A stretch of DNA of 64,000 nt from JAJZQZ01 sp963790415 (lineage in GTDB: Bacteria; Actinomycetota; Thermoleophilia; RBG-16-64-13), in contig CAWBOK010000005.1 of NCBI GenBank assembly GCA_963790415.1, positions 62,001 through 126,000 on the forward strand. The letters run 5' to 3'. The number at the start of each line of letters is the position of its first letter. The first letter of the stretch is position 1. Below the pieces are notes generated by a model. The model made no database searches. It was not told where the DNA came from and worked only from the letters and a program-made list of their open reading frames with translations. Of the stretch, positions 1-9,298 are shown one piece after another. The translations under genes and the position numbers were made by a program.

Positions 1-150
1 CACCACGTGCAGGAATCTCGCCCCCTCCGACACCCAGTGTTCGGCCATCTTCACCGGGTCGTCGCCGAACACCGTCTCGTCGGTGAAGTCGCCGCGGCGC
101 AATCGCACGCAGCGGCCGCCCTGAATGTCTATGGCCGGAAAGAGACGCAT
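1..150 (-). CDS. hisA: HisA, N-terminal part (cut by window edge)
   Basis: Phosphoribosylformimino-5-aminoimidazole carboxamide ribotide isomerase, the fourth enzyme of histidine synthesis and a TIM barrel. Only the first 50 codons are inside the window. The N-terminus reads MRLFPAIDIQGGRCVRLRRG, the usual HisA beta1 motif with the catalytic Asp (AIDI) and the GGxxVRL stretch. The ATG at 150 is preceded by a strong AGGAGG ribosome site at about 153-160, and the gene starts 8 bp after the hisH stop, so it is the next gene of the his operon. Identity is clear although most of the protein lies to the left. Confidence 0.95.
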   Translation of the reverse strand, partial: MRLFPAIDIQGGRCVRLRRGDFTDETVFGDDPVKMAEHWVSEGARFLHVV

Positions 151-158
151 GGATCCTC

Positions 159-770
159 CTAGGCCACGTATACCCGTCGGGCGAAGTTCTCGTAGAGGCG
201 AAGCCCGAGGGTGCTGGATTTCTCCGGGTGGAACTGGAAGGCCGCCAGGTTGCCGAGAGCCACCCCGGAAGCGAAGGTCACCCCGTAGTCGGTGGTGGTG
301 AGCACATCGGCGGGCCGGGCGGGCACGACCACGTAGCTGTGCACGAAGTAGAACGCCGTACCGTCGGGGATACCATCGAACAGATCGCAGTCCTCCACGA
401 GATCGACCTGGTTCCAGCCGATGTGAGGCACCTTCATACCCGGCGGCAGCAGGCGCACCTCACCCTTCAGGATCCCGAGGCCGGGCACACCCGGATTCTC
501 TTCGCTCCGCTCGAAGAGAAGTTGCAGACCGAGACAGACGCCCAGGAAGGGCACACCCGCGGCCACGCGCTCCCGGATGGGCTCTGTCAGCCCTCGAGCC
601 TCGATCTCGGCCATGGCCGGCCCGAACGCGCCCACCCCGGGCAGGACCAGCCCCCGGGCGTCGCGCATGCGGCGGACGTCGGCCCCTACCTCCGCGTGCG
701 CCCCCACATGCTCGAAGGCCTTCTGCACAGAACGCAGATTGCCGGACCCATAGTCGATGATGTAGAGCAA
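159..770 (-). CDS. hisH: Imidazole glycerol phosphate synthase, glutaminase subunit HisH
   Basis: Class I glutamine amidotransferase subunit that supplies ammonia to HisF for making IGP and AICAR. The 203-residue protein has the normal length. It shows IIDYGSGN at the N-terminus, the nucleophile elbow GVCLGLQLLF with the catalytic Cys (about residue 79), and the distal His/Glu in FQFHPEKS near the C-terminus. It starts at a TTG (770): an in-frame stop lies just upstream and no ATG or GTG fits the conserved N-terminus. It lies 4 bp after hisB and 8 bp before hisA, so it is co-transcribed with them. The TTG start with a weak Shine-Dalgarno (SD) suggests coupling to hisB translation. Confidence 0.96.
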   Translation of the reverse strand: MLYIIDYGSGNLRSVQKAFEHVGAHAEVGADVRRMRDARGLVLPGVGAFGPAMAEIEARGLTEPIRERVAAGVPFLGVCLGLQLLFERSEENPGVPGLGILKGEVRLLPPGMKVPHIGWNQVDLVEDCDLFDGIPDGTAFYFVHSYVVVPARPADVLTTTDYGVTFASGVALGNLAAFQFHPEKSSTLGLRLYENFARRVYVA

Positions 771-774
771 CGGG

Positions 775-1386
775 CTAGATTACACCTTTGGTAGAAGGGA
801 CTACGTGCAGGCTGGGATCGACACGCGTCGCTTGAGCCAGAGCGCGCCCGAATCCCTTGAACACCACCTCGATGATGTGATGCGGGTTGCTGCCGGCGAG
901 CAGTCGCACGTGCAGTGTCAACCGAGCGTTGTTGACCAAAGCCTGAAAGAACTCCAAGGCGAGGTCGGTGTCGAACCCGGCGATCTGCCGATTCGAGAGA
1001 TCTACGTTGTACGCCAAGTACGGGCGCCCGCTGATGTCGAGGCTGACCAGAGCCAGGGATTCGTCCATGGGCAGCTGCACGCTCCCATAGCGCGCGATGC
1101 CGATCTTGTCCCCCAATGCCCGGTCGAGGGCGGTGCCGAGGCAGATGCCGACGTCCTCCACCGTGTGGTGACCACCAGTCTGCAGGTCGCCGGTGGCCCT
1201 CACCGTCAGGTCGAACCGCCCGTGAGCCGCGAAGAGTTCCAACATGTGGTCGAAGAACCCGAGCCCCGTGGACGCGGTGCAGGTCCCCGTACCGTCGAGA
1301 TCGAGGCGCACGTAGATGTCGGTCTCCCGAGTCTGCCGCTCGACGACGGCCGAGCGACTGGAAGCGAGGCTGCTCTCAGGTGACAC
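775..1386 (-). CDS. hisB: Imidazoleglycerol-phosphate dehydratase HisB
   Basis: Monofunctional HisB dehydrating imidazole glycerol phosphate to imidazole acetol phosphate, a Mn-dependent enzyme. It shows the metal-binding motifs FFDHML, GGHHTVEDVGI and the C-terminal SNPHHIIE. The start is placed at the GTG at 1386 because GGGGAGG lies just upstream. A start at 1440 would add 18 unconserved residues. The 203-residue product matches bacterial monofunctional HisB, with no phosphatase domain. It follows hisD after a 124-bp gap in which no gene, and in particular no hisC, is seen. Confidence 0.95.
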   Translation of the reverse strand: MSPESSLASSRSAVVERQTRETDIYVRLDLDGTGTCTASTGLGFFDHMLELFAAHGRFDLTVRATGDLQTGGHHTVEDVGICLGTALDRALGDKIGIARYGSVQLPMDESLALVSLDISGRPYLAYNVDLSNRQIAGFDTDLALEFFQALVNNARLTLHVRLLAGSNPHHIIEVVFKGFGRALAQATRVDPSLHVVPSTKGVI

Positions 1387-1510
1387 GATTCCTCCCCTGA
1401 TCAGGCGTGCGGGGCCGGCCACAGGCCGCCCCGCGAGCATAGCATACCGGCCTGCCGCCGCCGGCGCTCGGCCTGACCCGGCTCACTCTGACCCGCCCGC
1501 CCGGGGACGG

Positions 1511-2845
1511 TCAACCCGACGAACGCACCTCCGCTGAACGGCGATGGAACGTGAAGCCCTCGCTGCGCGCGAGACGTGCAAGGGCGGGCGTCAGCGCGGC
1601 GGCAGCGGGAGCGTCTATCTCCACCACCGACGAGGCCCGCATGAACGTATCCACCGACAGCGGCGACGAGAACCGCGCCGCGCCGCCGGTCGGCAGCACA
1701 TGGTTCGAACCGGCCACGTAGTCGCCGAACGACGTGGGAGTGCCGCCACCCACGAACACCGCCCCGGCCGAGCGCACCTCCGCCAGGAATCCGCGGGCAT
1801 CGACCAGATGCAGCTCGAGATGCTCGGGGGCATACTCGTTGACGAAGGCGGCGGAGAGACCGGCGAACTCCTCCCCGGGGGCGGGAAAGAAGGCGTGCAG
1901 GCCGTCGTCGGCAGATTCCGGACCGCCGGCGACGTGCTCAGGACCGGCGTCTACCCCGTGGCTATGCCCACGGCCGTCTCGACGCAGCGCCTCCACCGCG
2001 TCCGCGACTGCGCGACAGAGACTCTCCGAACCGGCCACCAACACCGCCGTGGCCCCGCTGCCGTGCTCTTCCTGGGCGAGCAGGTCGGCGGCCACCCACT
2101 CCGGTCGGGCCGACGCATCCGCCACCACGATCACCTCGCTCGGACCGGCCAGCCCGTCGATGCCCACCGCCCCGTACACCTGGCGCTTGGCCTCCATGAC
2201 GTAGGCGTTGCCCGGACCGCAGATCACGTCCGCCCGCCGCACGGTGGCCGTGCCGTAGGCCATGGCGGCCACCGCCTGCGCCCCGCCGACCGCGTAGACC
2301 TCGGTGATACCCATGAACCACGCCGCCGCCAGCACCGACTCGTTGACGCGCCCGTCGCGCCCCGGAGGCGTGCAGATGAAGAGCTCCTCCACCCCCGCCA
2401 CCTGCGCGGGCACGGCGTTCATGATGACGGTGGACGCATACGAGCCGAGCCCGCCGGGAACGTAGAGACCGGCGCGGCGCACGGGCAGATAGCGGATGCC
2501 CAGGCGCTGACCCATGGGACCGGTCTCATCCCAGCCGTCGCGCACCTCGTGACGATGGAACCAGGCGACGTGGTCTCGGGCCACGGTGAAGGCGGCGCGA
2601 AGCTCGGCGTCGACCGAGGCGAACGCGGCCTCGAGATCCGCTGTGGGCACACGCAGACCCTCGATCGACGCGGACGGCCAATCCAGGCGGGCGGTGGCGT
2701 CCACCACGGCCGAGTCGCCCTCCAGGCGAACGGCCGCCAGGATGGCGGCGACGGTCTCGGCCACGGCCCGGCTGTGGTCGGCGGCGGGCCGCAGCCGCGC
2801 TACCTCCAGCGATACCTGATCGGAACGCAGTGGCCGAGCGATCAC
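1511..2845 (-). CDS. hisD: Histidinol dehydrogenase HisD
   Basis: Zn- and NAD-dependent enzyme of the last two steps of histidine synthesis (L-histidinol to L-histidine). The 444-residue protein carries GPGNAYV, DGLAGPSEV, the zinc/catalytic region LLAQEEHGSGA, NEYAPEHLEL and GGGTPTSFGDYVAGSNHVLP. The start is a GTG at 2845 whose bases overlap the hisG stop as GTGA, a sign of coupled translation. A lower-conservation loop near residues 290-320 (rich in G, H and D) is normal in position but divergent. No frame break is visible, unlike several neighbours. Confidence 0.96.
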   Translation of the reverse strand: MIARPLRSDQVSLEVARLRPAADHSRAVAETVAAILAAVRLEGDSAVVDATARLDWPSASIEGLRVPTADLEAAFASVDAELRAAFTVARDHVAWFHRHEVRDGWDETGPMGQRLGIRYLPVRRAGLYVPGGLGSYASTVIMNAVPAQVAGVEELFICTPPGRDGRVNESVLAAAWFMGITEVYAVGGAQAVAAMAYGTATVRRADVICGPGNAYVMEAKRQVYGAVGIDGLAGPSEVIVVADASARPEWVAADLLAQEEHGSGATAVLVAGSESLCRAVADAVEALRRDGRGHSHGVDAGPEHVAGGPESADDGLHAFFPAPGEEFAGLSAAFVNEYAPEHLELHLVDARGFLAEVRSAGAVFVGGGTPTSFGDYVAGSNHVLPTGGAARFSSPLSVDTFMRASSVVEIDAPAAAALTPALARLARSEGFTFHRRSAEVRSSG

Positions 2846-3525
2846 CCGGCCGCTCCCGACGCCTCCGGCCCGTCTTGCGCCCCCCGGTCGAGGACCAGCG
2901 CGCGGAGTCGGGCCACCAGCTCGCTCACCTGGGGCGCGAGCATCTTGTGGGCCACCCGGTTGACGATCATCCTGGTAGTGAAGTCGTAGAGCTGAAAGCG
3001 CTCCTGCAGCCGGTTCTCGCGCATGGTCGTGCCCGTGGACGTGAGGTCGACGATGCCGTCGGCCAACCCCACCAGCGGAGCCAGCTCGATGGAGCCGTGC
3101 AAGGTGATGATGTCCGGGTTGATCCCTCGGGACTGGAAGTAATCACGCGTGATGGTGGGATACTTGGTCGCCACGCGGAACGTGCCCAGGTGGCGCAGCG
3201 TGTCGAGCGAGCGATCGTGGCCTTCGGGGGTGGCGAACACCAGCCGGCAGCGGCCTATGCCGAGATCGAGCACCTCGTACACGTTCTTGCCCGCCTCCAG
3301 AAGCACGTCTTTCCCCACGAACCCCACATCCGCGGCTCCGTATTCCACATAGGTGGGCACATCCGTGGGCCGGGTGGTGATGAACCGCGTGCCGTCGGCC
3401 GTCTCGAAGATGAGTTTGCGGGTGTTGGCCCGCACTTCGGAGAGGTCCAATCCCACGCCCTCGAGCAGGGAGACGGTCTCGTTGAAGATAGCTCCCCGGC
3501 AGAGGGCGATGCGCAGCGTCTTCAT
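2842..3525 (-). CDS. hisG: ATP phosphoribosyltransferase, short catalytic form HisG
   Basis: First committed enzyme of histidine synthesis, joining ATP and PRPP. At 227 residues it is the short HisG_S form, which lacks the C-terminal regulatory domain and needs HisZ, and hisZ is indeed the gene immediately upstream. Motifs include RIALCRGAIF, AADVGFVGKDVL, and the PRPP loop DLTSTGTTMRENRL near residues 175-188. The ATG overlaps the hisZ stop as ATGA, and the stop overlaps hisD as GTGA. Feedback inhibition by histidine is expected to act through HisZ. Confidence 0.96.
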   Translation of the reverse strand: MKTLRIALCRGAIFNETVSLLEGVGLDLSEVRANTRKLIFETADGTRFITTRPTDVPTYVEYGAADVGFVGKDVLLEAGKNVYEVLDLGIGRCRLVFATPEGHDRSLDTLRHLGTFRVATKYPTITRDYFQSRGINPDIITLHGSIELAPLVGLADGIVDLTSTGTTMRENRLQERFQLYDFTTRMIVNRVAHKMLAPQVSELVARLRALVLDRGAQDGPEASGAAG

Positions 3526-4796
3526 GTGGTGAAGACCTCGCGCGTGAGCCGGGCCACGAGTTCTTCGGTAGAGACGAGGTCACCGTCACCTCTCCCCATG
3601 TGGGTGACTGTCCAGTGGAGACTCTCGCGGCCCTCGGCGGGAGCCACGATCACGTCGATCTCCTTCTGCCGCGCCAGGGCGGCGGCGGCGGCGGCGGGCA
3701 CATCGTGAGCCAGCGCGAACACGCCCACGCAGGCCTCCCGCAGGCGGTCCGCCGTGGCTACGTGCCGGTCGAGGCCGCCCACCAGTATCACCGTCTGATC
3801 GCCCGTCGCAAGGTCGGCGGCCTGGTCGATCAACGCCGCGTGGAGCCGATCCAGGCCCAGGCCGAATCCAACCGCGGGCATGGGAGCACCGAACCGGGCC
3901 AGCAGGTTATCGTAGCGCCCACCGCCTCCGAGCGTGAAGCCCATGCCCGGCGCGTAGAGTTCGAACACCGAGCCCGTGTAGTATTCCAAGTTGCGGAAGA
4001 TGCCAAGGTCGAACAGCAGGCGGTCCCTGTATCCATAGGCCACAAGGGCGTCGTGCATGGAGCGCAGGTGCTCCAGCGCCGACTCCATGTCGGCACTGCG
4101 CACGAAAGCCGCCGCCCGATCGAGCACCTCCGGACCGCCACGCAGATCGGGCACCTCGAGAAGCGCCCGGCGATCGGCCGGAGCCAAGAAGTCGGCGCCC
4201 TCCACCACCAGACGGTAGTTGACCAGGTCCTTGGCCACCACGTCCCGCGTGAGCCGCTGCTGCAGTCCCTGGTCGAGATCGAGTGCCCGAAGCAGGCCCG
4301 CGAAGAACGATATCTGTCCCACGCCGACACGATAGCCGCGCAGGCCCGCCCTCTCGAGGGAGCGGCACGCGACCGCGACCACCTCGGCGTCGGCGTGAGG
4401 AAGCGACGATCCGAGCAGCTCGATGCCCGCCTGCCGGAACTCGGTCTCGCGATCGCGGTGTGTAGAGAGCCGGCGAAAGATGGTCGAGATCGAGAACACC
4501 CGGTGAGGCGGCACACCGCCGCGCAGGCGGCTACCCACCAACCGGGCGATCGGAGCGGTGAGGTCGGGGCGCAGTATGAGCACCTGACCGTGCTCGTCGA
4601 GCATGCGGAAGCCGGTCTGGAAGGCCTTCTCACCCGAGAGCGCCAGCACCTCCTCGAACTCCAACGTGGGCGTCCACACCTCGCCGTAGCCGAACTCGGC
4701 GAAGACCGTGCGCACCGCGTCCTCGATGAAGCGCAGTTCGGCCGCCTCGGTGGGCAGCACGTCTTTGGTGCCGGGGGGTGTCGTCAGCAGAGTCAC
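3522..4796 (-). CDS. hisZ: ATP phosphoribosyltransferase regulatory subunit HisZ
   Basis: HisRS-like protein without tRNA-charging function that forms a hetero-octamer with short HisG and carries the histidine feedback site. The 424-residue product has class II synthetase-like motifs: PPGTKDVLP at the start, LRPDLTAPIAR (motif 2 area), the FRQAGIELLG segment, and YTGSVFELYAPG followed by LGGGGRYDNLL. Start taken at the GTG at 4796, where homology begins. The frame is open far upstream but that part is antisense to dnaE-coding sequence. It lies 68 bp after dnaE and overlaps hisG by 4 bp. Confidence 0.93.
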   Translation of the reverse strand: MTLLTTPPGTKDVLPTEAAELRFIEDAVRTVFAEFGYGEVWTPTLEFEEVLALSGEKAFQTGFRMLDEHGQVLILRPDLTAPIARLVGSRLRGGVPPHRVFSISTIFRRLSTHRDRETEFRQAGIELLGSSLPHADAEVVAVACRSLERAGLRGYRVGVGQISFFAGLLRALDLDQGLQQRLTRDVVAKDLVNYRLVVEGADFLAPADRRALLEVPDLRGGPEVLDRAAAFVRSADMESALEHLRSMHDALVAYGYRDRLLFDLGIFRNLEYYTGSVFELYAPGMGFTLGGGGRYDNLLARFGAPMPAVGFGLGLDRLHAALIDQAADLATGDQTVILVGGLDRHVATADRLREACVGVFALAHDVPAAAAAALARQKEIDVIVAPAEGRESLHWTVTHMGRGDGDLVSTEELVARLTREVFTT

Positions 4797-4864
4797 GGCC
4801 GCTATGGTAGCGCAAAGCGGGCGGGCGAACAGTGGCGCGGCTGCGGCCGCCGGCGGGCTCGGGA

Positions 4865-7800
4865 CTACCCGGCCAGCGCCTCCGGCTCGAGCCGCACGAT
4901 ACCCGCCTCTCCCAGCAGCACACGGATCTCCGCGAACAGACTGGTGTCGGGCTCCACTCGGTACCCGTCGCCACATACCAGGCGATGAGGGCCTTGGCCG
5001 GTGGCCACGTGCAGCTCGACCGGGCATTCCCCGGGAAAACGCGACATGATCATCTTGAGCGCATCGAGGGTGTCGAGCGCCACCCGCTCTCCGTCGAGCA
5101 GTATGCAGATGGGCTCGAAACCTGTGCGAGGCACGAAGGCCTCGATGGTGAACGGGACGAACTTCTGCTCCGCTTCGTCCTTCCGCTCGAGCCGTCCCCG
5201 CACTTTGATCAGGCGATCCTCTTGAAGAATGCCGGTGTTCTCCAGATAGGTCTTGTTGAAGCAGATCATCTCGACGGACCCCTCCAGACCCTCCACGGTG
5301 ACGAAAGCCATGGTGCCGCCACTCTTCGTAGGCACTTTCTTGACGTTCGCGACCATGCCCACGATGGTGGTGGTGGTACCATCGGGCAGATTCGAGAGTT
5401 CGGAGATGAGGTGTTCCGCCTCTTCGCGCACCTGGGCGCGTATGTCGCGCAGTGGATGCGACGAGACATACATGCCCAGGATCTCCTTCTCGAGGCGCAG
5501 CAACTCTTCCTTGCCGAAGTCCTCGGTGGGTATCTCCACAGGGAGTTCCGCGGGATTCGCACCGGCCTCCGCGGTCGACCCGGGAGTGACGGCGGGAGCG
5601 AGCATGAGGTCGAAGATGGAGGCCTGGCCCTGCGCCGCATCGCCCTGGACTTTCTGTCCGTGGGCCATGGCCTGACCTATCACCAGCAACATCCCTTTTC
5701 GTGACGCCCCGGTAGAGTCGAGGGCGCCCGCCTTGATCAGGCTTTCGAGTGCCCGCCGATTCACCGCGCCAAGGTCGACGCGTTCGCAGAAATCGAACAA
5801 CGTGAGAAAGGCGCCGCCGGAATCCCGGGCGCTCAGGATGCTGCGAATAGCGCTCTCGCCCACGTTCTTCACCGCATTCAGCCCGAACCGGATGCGGGTC
5901 TCGACGGCCCGGAAGTCGAGTGACGACTCGTTCACGTCGGGAGGCATCACTTCGATGCCCATGTCGTTGGCAAGCGACACGTAGAAGGGCACCTTGTCCT
6001 TGGTGTTCATGACGCTCGAGATCAGAGCCGCCATGTACTGCACGGGATAGGTGGCTTTCAGATAGGCCGTCTGGTATGCGATGAGGGCGTAGCAGGCGGC
6101 ATGCGACTTGTTGAAGGAGTAGTCCCCGGCCTTCTCCATCAGCGACCACAGGTGATCGATGACCTTCGGTGCGGTGCCGTTCTCGCCCGCACCCTCACGG
6201 AACTTGGGCTCCAGCCTGTCGAGGATCGTACGGTTCTTCTTGCCGATGGCCTTGCGCAGGTCGTCGGCCTCGGCCGGAGAGAAGCCACCGATCCTCTTGG
6301 CGATCTCCATGAGCTGTTCCTGGTAGATCGCGACTCCGTTGGTGCCCCGCAGGATAGACTCCAAGCGCGGATCCACGTACTTGATGCCCTCTGGATTGCG
6401 CTTGTTGCGGGCGTAGAGCGGGATGTATTCCATGGGTCCGGGGCGGTACAGCGCGACCAGAGCGATAAGATCCTCGAAGACGGTCGGCGCCACGTCGCGC
6501 ATGGCTTCGCGCATGCCGCTGGATTCGAACTGGAACACTCCCACCGAGTCGCCGCGGGCGAGCATCTGATAGGTGCGGGCGTCGTCGAGCGGCACGGCCT
6601 CCAGATCGAAGTCCTCGTGGCCGCTCGCCCGGATGATCTTGACCGCGCCCGCGATCACGTCCAAGTTGCGCAGACCGAGAAAATCCATCTTGAGCAGCCC
6701 GAGCTTCTCCACATCGCCCATAGGCACCTGGGTGACCACTTCGGCGCCGCCCTTCTGCATCAGGGGAAGATAGTCGGTGAGCGGTCGGTCGGCGATGACC
6801 ACCCCGGCGGCGTGGATGGAGTCTTGACGGATCAACCCCTCCAGGGGGCGGGCCATATCAACCACCCGCTTGACCTCGTCGTTCGTGTCGTACTCCGTCC
6901 GCAGATCCTGCTTCTCTTTCATGCAATCTTCGAGGGTGACCTTCGGACCTTCGGGCACGAGTTTGGCGATGCGGTCGGCGGTGCCGTAGGGCACGTTCAT
7001 GACCCGAGCGGCATCGCGAATGGCCTGACGAACTTTGATGGTGCCGAACGTGGCTATCTGAGCCACCCGATCGCGGCCGTACTTATCGGCCACATAGTCG
7101 ATCACGCGTTCGCGCCCCTCGACGGAGAAATCGATGTCGATGTCCGGCATACTGATACGGTCCGGATTGAGAAAGCGCTCGAACAGCAGGTCGTAGGCCA
7201 GAGGGTCGAGATCGGTGATGCCGAGCAGATAGGAGACGATGGAACCCGCCGCCGAACCTCGGCCCGGTCCCACGGGGATGCCGTTACTCTTGGCGTAGTG
7301 CACGAAGTCCCAGACGATGAGGAAGTAGGGCGGGAAACCCATCTTCTCGATCACCGCCAGCTCCATCTCCAGGCGCTCCCGCACCTCGGGGCCCGGGTCG
7401 ACGCCGTACCGGCGCGCGAGACCCGCTTCGCACTGCTCGCGCAGATAGGACGACTCGGTGTACCCCTCGGGCACCTCGAAGCGGGGCAGATGCAGCTCTC
7501 CGAACTCCATGGTGACGTTGCATCGCTCGGCCACTTTGATCGTATTCGAGACCGCTTCCGGGTAGCGTCGGAACGATTCGCGCATCTGGGCTTCGTTCTT
7601 GAAGAAGAACTCCTGCGTGCTGAAACTCATGCGCTTCTCGTCATCGAGTCGGGCGCCGGTCTGGATGCAGAGCAGCACATCGTGCGCGTCGGCGTCGTCT
7701 TCGGCGAGGTAGTGCACGTCGTTGGTGGCCACCAGGGGCAGGCCCACGCGCTCGGCGAGTTCGGCCATACGGGCCGGCACCTCGGCGAACTGTGCGATAC

Positions 7801-8374
7801 CCGTCTCCTGGATCTCGATGTACACGTTCTCGCGCCCGAAAATGGAGACCAGCCGTTCTATCTCCCTGTCCGCGTCGGCGAACCGGCCCTCCTCCAGAGA
7901 TCTCGAGAGCCGACCGGTGGGACAGCCGGAGAGACAGATGAGCCCCTCGGCGTGCTGCCGCAGGAGTTCGTAGTCGACCCTGGGCTTGGTGTAGTAGCCC
8001 TCCAGGAACGCCAGGCTGCCCACTTTGAGCAGGTTCCGGTAGCCCTCGTTGTTGCGCGCCAGGAGCGTGAGATGCCACTTCTCCTCCGTCTGCGCATCCT
8101 TGGTGAACCGATCGGCCACCACGTAGGCTTCCAGACCGATGATCGGCTTGATCCCCGCCGCCGTGGCCTTCTGGTAGAGCTGTACCACGCCGCAAAGGAC
8201 ACCGTGGTCGGTCACGGCTACCGCCGGCATGCCGTACTCCACGCACTTGCTCACCAGGTCGTCGATCTTGCACGCCCCGTCCAGCGCCGAGTAGTCGGTG
8301 TGCACGTGCAGGTGACAGAAGCCCGCGGTCGCCACTACGTCACGGTCCTGCGATTCACTCGACGGTTCAGGCAT
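4865..8374 (-). CDS. dnaE: DNA polymerase III alpha subunit DnaE
   Basis: Replicative C-family polymerase of 1169 residues. The N-terminal PHP domain has FCHLHVHTDYSALDGA and AVAVTDHGVL. The palm domain has VGPGRGSAAGS and the metal-binding PDIDIDFS near residue 410, and the fingers include SIHAAGVVI and KMDFLGLRNLDVI. An OB-fold follows at about residues 990-1080. It is DnaE1-like in size. The ATG at 8374 has GAGAGGA just upstream, and a TTGAGG-17-TAGAAT promoter sits 35 bp further out. The histidine genes follow at short spacing, so dnaE may head a dnaE-his transcript. Confidence 0.97.
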   Translation of the reverse strand: MPEPSSESQDRDVVATAGFCHLHVHTDYSALDGACKIDDLVSKCVEYGMPAVAVTDHGVLCGVVQLYQKATAAGIKPIIGLEAYVVADRFTKDAQTEEKWHLTLLARNNEGYRNLLKVGSLAFLEGYYTKPRVDYELLRQHAEGLICLSGCPTGRLSRSLEEGRFADADREIERLVSIFGRENVYIEIQETGIAQFAEVPARMAELAERVGLPLVATNDVHYLAEDDADAHDVLLCIQTGARLDDEKRMSFSTQEFFFKNEAQMRESFRRYPEAVSNTIKVAERCNVTMEFGELHLPRFEVPEGYTESSYLREQCEAGLARRYGVDPGPEVRERLEMELAVIEKMGFPPYFLIVWDFVHYAKSNGIPVGPGRGSAAGSIVSYLLGITDLDPLAYDLLFERFLNPDRISMPDIDIDFSVEGRERVIDYVADKYGRDRVAQIATFGTIKVRQAIRDAARVMNVPYGTADRIAKLVPEGPKVTLEDCMKEKQDLRTEYDTNDEVKRVVDMARPLEGLIRQDSIHAAGVVIADRPLTDYLPLMQKGGAEVVTQVPMGDVEKLGLLKMDFLGLRNLDVIAGAVKIIRASGHEDFDLEAVPLDDARTYQMLARGDSVGVFQFESSGMREAMRDVAPTVFEDLIALVALYRPGPMEYIPLYARNKRNPEGIKYVDPRLESILRGTNGVAIYQEQLMEIAKRIGGFSPAEADDLRKAIGKKNRTILDRLEPKFREGAGENGTAPKVIDHLWSLMEKAGDYSFNKSHAACYALIAYQTAYLKATYPVQYMAALISSVMNTKDKVPFYVSLANDMGIEVMPPDVNESSLDFRAVETRIRFGLNAVKNVGESAIRSILSARDSGGAFLTLFDFCERVDLGAVNRRALESLIKAGALDSTGASRKGMLLVIGQAMAHGQKVQGDAAQGQASIFDLMLAPAVTPGSTAEAGANPAELPVEIPTEDFGKEELLRLEKEILGMYVSSHPLRDIRAQVREEAEHLISELSNLPDGTTTTIVGMVANVKKVPTKSGGTMAFVTVEGLEGSVEMICFNKTYLENTGILQEDRLIKVRGRLERKDEAEQKFVPFTIEAFVPRTGFEPICILLDGERVALDTLDALKMIMSRFPGECPVELHVATGQGPHRLVCGDGYRVEPDTSLFAEIRVLLGEAGIVRLEPEALAG

Positions 8375-8408
8375 GGGTCCTCTCGGATGGGGTCATACGG
8401 GTTCTCCG

Positions 8409-8437
8409 ATTCTACCGGAAGGCCGGGACGCCCTCAA
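8409..8437 (-). promoter_or_regulatory. Probable sigma70-type promoter of dnaE
   Basis: On the minus strand, TTGAGG (8432-8437) and TAGAAT (8409-8414) are separated by exactly 17 bp, 35 bp before the dnaE ATG. The match is 4/6 and 5/6 to the consensus. No operator-like repeat is visible. It would also serve the his genes if no internal promoter exists. Confidence 0.5.
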
Positions 8438-8532
8438 GCGATCTGTGAGCCCTGAGAGGAAAAAGTCCGCTCAGAGCGACCAGAATCTCTGCCGTGGGCG
8501 GCGCGGACCGACCCCCGAGGCCCCCTCCGCCG

Positions 8533-9298
8533 CTACTCCGCGACCACAGGGTTGGCCAAACAGCCGACTCCGTCCACCTCGACCTCCACCGTATCGCCGG
8601 GCAGGAGTTCCCCCACGCCGGGCGGCGTGCCCAGCATGATCATGTCGCCCGGCAGGAGCGTCACGGCCTGGCTCACGTAGGCGATGATCTCGAACGGGTC
8701 GCGCAGCATGTCGCGCACTCGACCTTCCTGGCGCACCTGCCCGTTCACCCGGGTGACGATGCGGGCGGAGACATCGGGGGTCTCGGTCTCCAGATAGGGT
8801 CCCACCGCCGCGAACGTGTCGTAGCCCTTGGCCCGCCACCACTGCTTGTCGCGGCGCTGCATGTCGCGCTCGGTGACGTCGTTGCCGCAGGTCCAACCCC
8901 GCACGAGACCGCGCGCCGCGGCCGCGTCGACGCGGCGGGCCGGCGCGCCCATGACGACCACCAACTCCCCCTCGTGCTCCACCCGCGTGGCGTCACGCGG
9001 GTACACGATGGCTTCCCCGTGGGCCACCAGGCTGGAGAGCGGCTTGTAGAAGATGATCGGCTCGGCGGGCGTCTCGGGGAAGGTGCTCACGGGAAGACGC
9101 GCCACCATCTCGCGTGATGTGTTCGGGAAAGTTCCAGCCTATCCCGATGATCTTGGTCGGCTCGGCCGGGGGAAGCAGCCGGACGGATCCGGCCGCAATC
9201 ACGGTTCCCGCGTCGTCGCCGTCTCGGAGGACGTAGCCTTCGGCCGTGACGAGTGCCTCGCGGGGACGTCCGTCGAACGCGATACGGGCCAGTTTCAC
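8533..9298 (-). CDS. Fumarylacetoacetate hydrolase family protein (frameshifted as read)
   Basis: FAH-superfamily enzyme, probably an acylpyruvase or 5-carboxymethyl-2-hydroxymuconate isomerase-type hydrolase/decarboxylase. The N-terminal part (from the GTG at 9298) reads VKLARIAFDG through IIGIGWNFPEH. The C-terminal part continues in another frame from about 9108 with ARLPVSTFPETP, FYKPLSSL, EGELVVVMG, CGNDVTERDMQ and LPGDMIMLGTPPGVG. These are the normal consecutive FAH motifs, so one gene is split by a one-base frame change near 9108-9125. The start overlaps the stop of the zinc-ribbon gene as GTGA. Whether the break is real or a sequence error cannot be told from the window. Confidence 0.85.

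Noticed and set aside
1544..2989. 481-codon plus-strand frame over hisD/hisG
   Set aside because: Shadow of conserved hisD and hisG; composition and absence of motifs argue against coding.
6101..8455. 784-codon open frame on the plus strand antisense to dnaE
   Set aside because: Long antisense frames are expected in GC-rich DNA with this codon bias. The translation is rich in His, Arg, Gly and Val, without motifs or a ribosome site, while dnaE on the other strand is complete.
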